Below, in pieces: positions 38,514 to 40,193 of a stretch of DNA of 40,193 nucleotides. Both the position numbers and the translations under genes were made by a program. The notes beneath the pieces are model-generated. The model saw only the letters and a program-made list of their open reading frames with translations. It was not told the origin of the DNA and ran no database searches. The stretch's first letter is position 1, and the number at the start of each line of letters is the position of its first letter. Origin of the DNA: Nioella sp964229645 (lineage in GTDB: Bacteria; Pseudomonadota; Alphaproteobacteria; Rhodobacterales; Rhodobacteraceae); contig NZ_CAXREX010000103.1 in NCBI RefSeq assembly GCF_964229645.1, positions 1 through 40,193 of the forward strand, given 5' to 3'.

Positions 38514-39435
38514 GCGCGCGCGCGACCGCGGTGATGGGTGACCAACCCGGGCGGCTGAAGATCGCCGTGGTGGCGCGCCCGGTTGCGGCGTCCAGGTAGG
38601 CGCGGGCGTGATCGGCCCCGAAATCGTTGATCCAGAAGCCGATTGCCGTCAGCAGGTTGAAATGGTCGTGCAACTCGACGAGGTGATAGACGGTGCCCTT
38701 GCCCGAGGGCTCCAACCGCTCGAACATCTCGGACCGGGTCTTGCGTCCGTCAACGGTCAGGATGGCCTCGGACTGGCGGGTGTGGCGGTCTTCCTGCAGG
38801 ACGCGGAAGCGGTAGCTTTGGACCTTCTTCACGATCTCGAAACTGTGCTGGCCCGGATCGGCGACCGTGTAACTGACCTTGAAGAACCCGTCTGCGCCCT
38901 CGGGCCCGCAAACGCGCCCGCCTACGGTGGTATCGGGCAGCGGGCAGAGCGCGCGACGCACGTCGTCGGGGGGCAGGTCGCTGGTCAGCCGGGTGTAATG
39001 GCGGCGCTTTCCGAAGGGCAGGGACTGGCCCGCCCAGATGAAGACCGCCATGACCAGAAGCCACAGCATGAACCAGGCCAGGAAGACCAGCAGGACCGCC
39101 AGGCGTTCGCTGATGCCGCCGCCCGTCCAGGGCGCGGCCATCAGGGCGATCTGGAAATAAGGGGTCGCCACCAGCAGCAGCGCAAAGGCGATCGAGGCCG
39201 TCAGCGCGTCGATCCAGCCTGCCGGAAAGGCAATCGCACTTCCGGTGATGATTGCGCTCCAGCAGATCATCAGCACCAGAAGGTTCGCCGGGTCGGCGAA
39301 AAAGCTGATCTGGGGCGAGACGCCAAGCGACAGGGCCGCACCGGCCATGACGATCAGAACCGAGGTCGCAATCAGCCTGCGCAGCCGGAACACCCGGTAA
39401 ATCACATGTTGCAGAAGGCTCGGTTTGGGCAGCAT
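38491..39435 (-). CDS. Membrane protein of unknown function
   Basis: A 314-residue protein with four predicted transmembrane helices in the first half (LIATSVLIVMAGAALSLGV, LLVLMICWSAIITGSAIAFP, LTASIAFALLLVATPYFQIAL and LAVLLVFLAWFMLWLLVMAVF). A soluble C-terminal domain of about 165 residues follows (KRRHYTRLTSDLPPDDVRRA, HSFEIVKKVQSYRFRVLQED, GTVYHLVELHDHFNLLTAIG); it looks beta-rich, of SRPBCC-like size, and I cannot name it. The C-terminal coding end overlaps the convergent aminotransferase gene by 23 bases. It is divergent from the amidase gene. Confidence 0.78.
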   Translation of the reverse strand: MLPKPSLLQHVIYRVFRLRRLIATSVLIVMAGAALSLGVSPQISFFADPANLLVLMICWSAIITGSAIAFPAGWIDALTASIAFALLLVATPYFQIALMAAPWTGGGISERLAVLLVFLAWFMLWLLVMAVFIWAGQSLPFGKRRHYTRLTSDLPPDDVRRALCPLPDTTVGGRVCGPEGADGFFKVSYTVADPGQHSFEIVKKVQSYRFRVLQEDRHTRQSEAILTVDGRKTRSEMFERLEPSGKGTVYHLVELHDHFNLLTAIGFWINDFGADHARAYLDAATGRATTAIFSRPGWSPITAVARALSRAGQS

Positions 39436-39544
39436 CGCTCATAAAACCCTGTTTGGGGTGGCACAGGGTGAATCGTGCCGGGGATTTGCGGGAAGAATAA
39501 GGCAGGCTTTGACCAATTTCATGGAACTGGGCATGCCTCGGCGC

Positions 39545-39573
39545 TTGGGGTCGGGTAGGGGGTCTGCTAAAGT
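39545..39573 (+). promoter_or_regulatory. Possible amidase promoter
   Basis: TTGGGG (39545-39550) and TAAAGT (39568-39573) are 17 bases apart and would start transcription about 25 bases before the amidase ATG. The -35 box keeps only the TTG part of the consensus, which is common in alphaproteobacteria. Tentative. Confidence 0.3.
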
Positions 39574-39604
39574 TGGCCGAACATACACTTTCGGCGGCAG
39601 ACCG

Positions 39605-40193
39605 ATGTTCCGGGCAGTCCTTGTTTTCTTGATGTTTCTGGTGGTTTCGCCGCCTGTTGCCGCGCAGGATCTGCGCGCACTGGCCCGGGTGATGGGCGAG
39701 GGATCTTTCCTGCGCGATGGTCCTGGCGGCGGGGTCGAGCTTTCGTTGGCGCTGAGCCAGGCGGTGCCCTACCGCGCCTTCGTGCTGGATGCGCCCGCCC
39801 GGCTGGTGGTCGATTTCCGCGAAGTGACCTGGACGGGCCTGCCCGAGGGCTTCGATGAAGCGTCCTCTGTCACGGACGTGGCCACGGGGCGCGGCGATGC
39901 CGGCTGGTCGCGCATGGTGCGGTCGCTTTCGGCCCCCCTTTGCATCGCGCGCGCCGAGCTGCGCACCGACGAGGTGAACGGCACTGCCCTGGTCAGCCTC
40001 TCGCTTGCGCCTGTGTCTCCAGCCGAGTTCGCCGAATCCGCGGCCCATGTGCCGCCCGGCGTGCGCCTACCGCCCGTTCCGGTGGTGGATGCGCCCGATC
40101 CGGGCCGGGACGAGGCGCTCTTGATGATCGCGCTCGATCCCGGGCATGGCGGCGTCGATCCCGGCGCGCAGCGGCGCGGGCAGGACGAGGCCG
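39605..40193 (+). CDS. amiC: N-acetylmuramoyl-L-alanine amidase with AMIN domain (partial, cut by window end)
   Basis: The ORF starts at ATG 39605 and is open at the window end (196 codons visible). A signal peptide (MFRAVLVFLMFLVVSPPVAAQ) is followed by an AMIN domain (about 45-140: VELSLALSQAVPYRAFVLDA, RLVVDFREVTW), which targets the division septum through peptidoglycan or the outer membrane. A Pro-rich linker leads to the beginning of an Amidase_3 domain, IALDPGHGGVDPGAQRRGQ, whose His is the first zinc ligand. The enzyme removes stem peptides from peptidoglycan at daughter-cell separation. The rest of the catalytic domain lies outside. Confidence 0.9.
   Translation, partial: MFRAVLVFLMFLVVSPPVAAQDLRALARVMGEGSFLRDGPGGGVELSLALSQAVPYRAFVLDAPARLVVDFREVTWTGLPEGFDEASSVTDVATGRGDAGWSRMVRSLSAPLCIARAELRTDEVNGTALVSLSLAPVSPAEFAESAAHVPPGVRLPPVPVVDAPDPGRDEALLMIALDPGHGGVDPGAQRRGQDEA

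Noticed and set aside
1..40193. CRISPR arrays, insertion sequences, prophage or integrase genes
   Set aside because: No regularly spaced repeats, transposase motifs, terminal inverted repeats with target duplications or phage genes were seen.

Overview
The window is high-G+C DNA of an alphaproteobacterium, most likely a member of the Rhodobacteraceae (Roseobacter group). The evidence is a DUF1476 (F1-ATPase zeta-type) gene, two Hint-domain proteins of the type common in that family, a methionine synthase whose corrinoid and homocysteine modules are separate genes, an RNase E with a large acidic insert, and a dispersed hairpin/TATTTTT/AAGAAGAAG intergenic element that I remember from Roseobacter genomes. 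All identifications are by reading; no database search was run.

Bases 1-8700 are catabolic. A tight operon encodes a PrpF-family protein, an extradiol (VOC) dioxygenase, a formylglycine-type sulfatase/phosphonate monoester hydrolase and a small cupin. Next comes a divergent module for cyclohexanecarboxyl-CoA: marR-enoyl-CoA hydratase on the minus strand and badH-badI-aliB on the plus strand. Together these could convert cyclohexanecarboxyl-CoA to pimeloyl-CoA by dehydrogenation, hydration, oxidation and ring cleavage. No CoA ligase is present in the window. A palindrome overlapping the -35 box of a good badH promoter is a likely MarR operator.

Bases 8880-18120 hold tRNA-Asn, a metallo-beta-lactamase-fold hydrolase, an EnvZ-like sensor kinase, a CAU-anticodon tRNA, a Hint protein, purM-purN, an outer-membrane porin, RNase D, a lipoprotein and sufE.

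Bases 18140-24390 are mainly minus-strand: DUF1638, a 55-residue membrane protein, an EamA permease, a metallophosphoesterase, the corrinoid and homocysteine modules of the split methionine synthase with a plus-strand radical SAM gene between them, and the DUF1476 gene.

Bases 24620-31742 hold purC-purS followed by a zinc alcohol dehydrogenase, a second Hint gene in reverse orientation, purQ, and a DctB/DctD-type two-component pair. The regulator lacks a recognisable GAFTGA loop and a normal Walker B motif.

Bases 31743-40193 hold a 636-base intergenic stretch with hairpins and the probable RNase E leader, rne, a DsbA-like thioredoxin, an M48 protease with TPR-like repeats, an aminotransferase, an unknown membrane protein and the start of an AMIN-domain N-acetylmuramoyl-L-alanine amidase cut by the window end. 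No insertion sequence, prophage, CRISPR array or rRNA was seen.
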